Below are positions 23,425-26,026 of a stretch of 26,026 nt of DNA, one piece after another. A program made the translations under genes and the position numbers. Source of the stretch: CAYYWW01 sp964475515 (GTDB lineage: Archaea > Aenigmatarchaeota > Aenigmatarchaeia > QMZP01); the NCBI GenBank assembly GCA_964475515.1, contig CAYYWW010000007.1, positions 1 through 26,026 of the forward strand. Reading direction: 5' to 3'. Each line of letters begins with the position of its first letter. The first letter of the stretch is position 1. The notes under the pieces are model-generated. The model was not told the origin of the DNA. It did no database searches and worked only from the letters and a program-made list of their open reading frames with translations.

Positions 23425-25256
23425 TATGTGAAAAATGTGGTACAGAAAATAATGAATTAGCAAGATTTTGTAAAAAATGTGGCTCACCTTTGAACACTTT
23501 CGGAGCGACCACAGTCAAAGCAATAAATTCTACGGCGTCACGTATTTACAAGAATAAAGATGATTACGTGGATTTGAAAAAAGAATTAGAAGAGTTGAAG
23601 GTTGTGTTTGACATAAGAGTTGAAGAAATGAAATCAATGCATAAGGATATAGAATCGATTAAAAGGAACGTGAACTCATTGACGAAAAGGCAGGCGGAGA
23701 TAGAAAACCAACAAAAATTCATGAGGGAGGAAATTAAAAAAAGAATTGAGGATTTTGAGCGAAATGTTAAGAATAGTTTCGATTTTCTTTCTGCCAAAAT
23801 AACGGACTTGTCTAAAAACGAGCTGAAAAAAATCAGGAGTGAATCAAAGAGAATAATGGAAGAGAAAGTAAACGAACTCATAAACACAGAGATTTCGGAG
23901 ATGAAATCTGCTTTCAAGAAAAAAACCGTGGAAATGGAAAGACTGATTGATGCGTCGCTTAGAGATTATTATGATGATATTGAGGCATTCAAGCGAAAAA
24001 TTCGGAGATCATTGGATAGGTCGGTAAGAAAATTAAATGTTTTAGATGATTGCTCAAAGAGACTTGAATTCATGGAAACGCAAATTGTTAAAAACAAGAG
24101 ACAATTAGATGGATTAACAAAAATCATAAATTCTAGAGATCTTGAAAAAGAAATTGAATTGTTAAAGGAGAGGGAATCGGAAATCGAAACAAAACAGGAT
24201 TTCTTGGAAAAAAGGCTTGAAAAAGAATGTGAAAAAATCAAAAAGGAAGTCGAGAATTATTTAGATTACATTTCGAAGAGTGTAAAAGATCTAGCTAAGG
24301 CTGACTTAACAAAAATAAAAAATGAAATAGAGACCAAGATAAATGAAAGGATAAGCAACGAGCTGGATCCGAAGATAGTAAAAATAGACTCTTTTATCAA
24401 AGAGTGGGCAAAGAAGAGCGCGGAGATTAAAGAAATAGAAGGTCGTGTCAAATTGCTTTCTGATGATCTTAAAAAATTGCCAACACAAAAAGACGTGGAA
24501 GATGTTGTTGCAGAAGTGATGAAAAGTGTAGAGAATCTGCCTAAATTTAAGGAGATAGACATCTCACTTTCTGAAGTGAAAAAAAGCATAGTCAACACAA
24601 ACGCAAAGATAAATGCGATCGAGAATAGAATTGAAAAACTTTCTCGGATTGCTGAAAATAACGAAATTTGTGAAAAATTGAAAGCAGAGATACTATCTAT
24701 AAAAACTCGGTTAAACTCATTTGAACGCACGTTAGATTCTATTTCTAGACAATCGCCATCTAAATTTGAAAATATGAAAAATGAAATTCTTGCCGAGATT
24801 AAAACATTTACTGAGCAAATGGTAAATGAGAGATTAAACAAAGTAAACACTACCCCCATCGAATCTGGTGAAAAAACATTGGAAGTAACGAAACCGCGTA
24901 TAGATTTGTCAATTGACTATGCACATGACAAAGAAGTAGAAAGCAAAGAAAATAGGGGATTGAACGTTGAAACTAAGGTTGACATTACAGATGGTGACAC
25001 CAAACAACACCCAACTCCACTTAAAAAAATAAAGAGTAGAATTTTAGAGAAAAGGAAGACATCTGAAGATTCTTCCATTGCAAAAAATGAAGAAGATAAA
25101 GCAAACCACAAAGAAAGCGAAGAGAGCAACATCGGTAAATTTACCTGTAGATACTGCCACCAACCATTCAGTAGTAGAACAATACTTGAAATGCATGAAC
25201 TAATATGCAACGAAAGACCGGAAAATAAAAATAATTTTGAATCTGAAAATCATTAA
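23421..25256 (+). CDS. Coiled-coil protein with N-terminal zinc ribbon and C-terminal C2HC finger
   Basis: 611 residues, cytoplasmic (no signal peptide or membrane helix). Residues 3-20 form a C4 ribbon, C-x2-C-x10-C-x2-C (C3, C6, C17, C20), matching the ribbon that ends the upstream protein. Residues about 45-480 are coiled coil with an internal duplication: 92-138 aligns without gaps to 253-299 (about 17 identities in 47). Residues about 490-570 are a charged, poorly ordered linker. Near the end is C576-x2-C579-x12-H592-x3-C596, a C2HC-type finger with an aromatic-rich core (F-T-C-R-Y-C). The start overlaps the upstream stop as ATGA and is preceded by GGTGA. Zinc modules at both ends could bridge the surface protein to DNA or another protein; this is inference. 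The stop is one base from the stop of the convergent minD-like gene. Confidence 0.92.
   Translation: MICEKCGTENNELARFCKKCGSPLNTFGATTVKAINSTASRIYKNKDDYVDLKKELEELKVVFDIRVEEMKSMHKDIESIKRNVNSLTKRQAEIENQQKFMREEIKKRIEDFERNVKNSFDFLSAKITDLSKNELKKIRSESKRIMEEKVNELINTEISEMKSAFKKKTVEMERLIDASLRDYYDDIEAFKRKIRRSLDRSVRKLNVLDDCSKRLEFMETQIVKNKRQLDGLTKIINSRDLEKEIELLKERESEIETKQDFLEKRLEKECEKIKKEVENYLDYISKSVKDLAKADLTKIKNEIETKINERISNELDPKIVKIDSFIKEWAKKSAEIKEIEGRVKLLSDDLKKLPTQKDVEDVVAEVMKSVENLPKFKEIDISLSEVKKSIVNTNAKINAIENRIEKLSRIAENNEICEKLKAEILSIKTRLNSFERTLDSISRQSPSKFENMKNEILAEIKTFTEQMVNERLNKVNTTPIESGEKTLEVTKPRIDLSIDYAHDKEVESKENRGLNVETKVDITDGDTKQHPTPLKKIKSRILEKRKTSEDSSIAKNEEDKANHKESEESNIGKFTCRYCHQPFSSRTILEMHELICNERPENKNNFESENH
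23694..23834 (+). repeat. Internal duplication in the coiled-coil protein, unit 1
   Basis: Residues 92-138: E-I-E-x2-Q-x-F, later V-x-N-x2-D, S-x4-D-L-x-K-x2-L-x-K-I. It aligns gaplessly to residues 253-299 with about 17 identities in 47, more than heptad pattern alone would give. Confidence 0.6.
24177..24317 (+). repeat. Internal duplication in the coiled-coil protein, unit 2
   Basis: Residues 253-299, the partner of residues 92-138, with N-Y-L-D-Y-I-S and D-L-A-K. The offset is 161 residues (483 bp). Confidence 0.6.
25146..25208 (+). other. C2HC zinc finger at the C-terminus of the coiled-coil protein
   Basis: C576 and C579 come first; twelve residues (including P-F and a Leu) separate C579 from H592, and C596 closes after three. 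Spacing is that of a classical C2H2 finger with cysteine as fourth ligand. Single fingers of this type occur in archaea; whether it binds DNA or protein cannot be told. Confidence 0.6.
25222..25233 (-). terminator. U-rich tract downstream of the minD-like gene
   Basis: Read on the minus strand this is an ATTTTTATTTT-like tract starting 24 nt past the stop of the minD-like gene, of the type archaeal RNA polymerase can stop at. It lies inside the 3' coding end of the convergent gene, since only one base separates the two stop codons. There is no hairpin requirement in archaea, so the call rests on composition alone. Confidence 0.3.
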
Positions 25257-25257
25257 C

Positions 25258-25995
25258 TTAAAAGAATCTTCTTAAAAATAAAAATTTAGGTGGCTTGTAC
25301 TCTTTTTCAATTAACTGAGCAGCTATTTTCTTTATTGCAACTGAAGCTTTAGAATGCGGCTTGTAAACTACAACAGGTACGCCCGCATTTATACTTTTCT
25401 TTACATTTTCGTCTTCAGGCACGACACCGAGAATTTTGGTTTTGCAAACTTCTTCTATTTCATCATTCGTTATTTCATAATTTTTGTTTCTCTTTCTGTT
25501 GATTATTATACCTGTTATTTTTTTGTTCATTTTTCTTGCAACTTCAACTATTCTTATGCAGTCTGAGATTGCTGGTATTTCCGGGTTTGTAACAACAAGA
25601 ACTTCGTTACACGATCTTAGGATTGACATTACTTCTCTTCCTAAACCTGGTGCAGAGTCAACAAGCACGTGACCTTCTAGTTCCTGAAACAGCTCCTTCA
25701 TTTTTTCTGGACTGGTGTATATGTACTCGAGCGATAATGAAGAGGGAATTATTTTTAATCCTGTGTGGTGAAGGTGTATAACATCAAGTATACTTAGTCC
25801 TTGTTCCAATGCATCATGTAGAGTTAGGTTGTATTCATAGAATCCAAGGTGCAAACCCAAATTAGGATTCTGAAGATCTGCATCAACAATGACGTTGTCT
25901 TCGCCGAAATAGTTCAGAGCAAGGCCGAGGTTAACTGTTATTACGGTTTTGCCAACACCGCCCTTTCCGGAGAGAACGCCTATAACTCTTCTCAT
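25258..25995 (-). CDS. minD: MinD/ParA-family ATPase with C-terminal membrane-targeting tail
   Basis: 245 residues, complete. It is a deviant-Walker-A ATPase: K-G-G-V-G-K-T at residues 11-17 carries the signature lysine K11, and D-A-D at 38-40 follows. The switch II motif V-D-S-A-P-G-L-G starts near 112 with D113, and I-I-N-R at about 170 is the usual nucleotide-base segment. The length is normal for archaeal MinD. The last 10 residues (P-K-F-L-F-L-R-R-F-F) are an amphipathic aromatic/basic tail, like the MinD membrane-targeting sequence. MinD proteins dimerise with ATP on the membrane and position other machinery; archaeal relatives help place archaella and sensory arrays. It is convergent to, not in, the surface-protein operon, so a link to it is inference from location only. 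There is no Shine-Dalgarno before the ATG, so the transcript may be leaderless. Confidence 0.95.
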   Translation of the reverse strand: MRRVIGVLSGKGGVGKTVITVNLGLALNYFGEDNVIVDADLQNPNLGLHLGFYEYNLTLHDALEQGLSILDVIHLHHTGLKIIPSSLSLEYIYTSPEKMKELFQELEGHVLVDSAPGLGREVMSILRSCNEVLVVTNPEIPAISDCIRIVEVARKMNKKITGIIINRKRNKNYEITNDEIEEVCKTKILGVVPEDENVKKSINAGVPVVVYKPHSKASVAIKKIAAQLIEKEYKPPKFLFLRRFF

Positions 25996-26017
25996 AACAC
26001 TAATTTTTTGTTTTCGT

Positions 26018-26025
26018 TAATTAAA
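26018..26025 (-). promoter_or_regulatory. Possible TATA box for the minD-like gene
   Basis: On the minus strand TTTAATTA lies 22-30 nt before the ATG, the right distance for a leaderless transcript in archaea. It is at the window edge, so the BRE element cannot be seen, and AT-rich background makes chance matches likely. Confidence 0.3.
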
Positions 26026-26026
26026 T

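Noticed and set aside
23356..23483. A sequencing frameshift splitting one gene into the 1,712-aa and 611-aa genes
   Set aside because: Each ribbon is complete, the ATGA junction has a proper upstream GGTGA, and similar overlaps occur at other junctions, so two genes are more likely. Fission in the past remains possible.
24266..24859. 197-aa minus-strand open frame inside the 611-aa gene
   Set aside because: Again a Ser/Phe/Ile-rich shadow of coiled-coil coding sequence, without recognisable motifs.

Overview
The window looks like archaeal DNA, probably from a DPANN-type lineage. It is AT-rich and rich in AGA/ATA codons. Its surface proteins are built from Ig-like and NEW3-type beta-sandwich repeats packed with N-glycosylation sequons. 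They also carry a C-G-D-G-x-C cysteine module that I associate with DPANN surface proteins, and there is a MinD-type ATPase. The phylum is not certain; an Aenigmarchaeota-like or related lineage is a guess from protein style only.

Layout: bases 1-25256 hold six plus-strand genes packed as one apparent operon. The junctions are a 14-nt overlap, an 8-nt overlap, a 4-nt ATGA overlap, a 2-nt gap and a 4-nt ATGA overlap. In order they are: (1) the 3' part of a giant gene, open at the left edge, at least 4,957 residues. It has thousands of extracellular residues (LamG, Ig-like, NEW3-like modules), a cysteine/polyglycine stalk, one membrane helix, and a cytoplasmic HerA/FtsK-superfamily ATPase domain in the same polypeptide. 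(2) A 336-aa signal-peptide protein with one membrane helix. (3) and (4) Two soluble coiled-coil proteins. (5) A 1,712-aa surface protein with the same extracellular supermodule as gene 1, one membrane helix and a cytoplasmic zinc ribbon. (6) A 611-aa coiled-coil protein with a matching zinc ribbon at its N-terminus and a C2HC finger at its C-terminus. Convergent to the operon, with one base between the stop codons, lies a complete minD-like gene (25258-25995, minus strand).

How they may work together (inference): genes 1, 2 and 5 are membrane proteins with the same topology (outside beta-sandwich, single helix, cytoplasmic tail). Their tails carry related C-terminal helical hairpins, a motif also found inside coiled-coil gene 3. 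Genes 5 and 6 carry matching zinc ribbons. This suggests a stoichiometric envelope-spanning assembly. Very large glycosylated filaments or adhesins would sit outside, and a P-loop motor ring, coiled-coil scaffold and zinc-ribbon connectors inside, possibly placed at a cell site by the MinD-like ATPase. The direct fusion of a giant adhesin to a HerA-type motor is the most striking feature. Its substrate (DNA, protein, or the adhesin's own mechanics) cannot be told from sequence.

No rRNA, tRNA, CRISPR array, insertion sequence or intergenic gap over 300 bases was seen. The operon promoter and the N-terminus of gene 1 lie left of the window.
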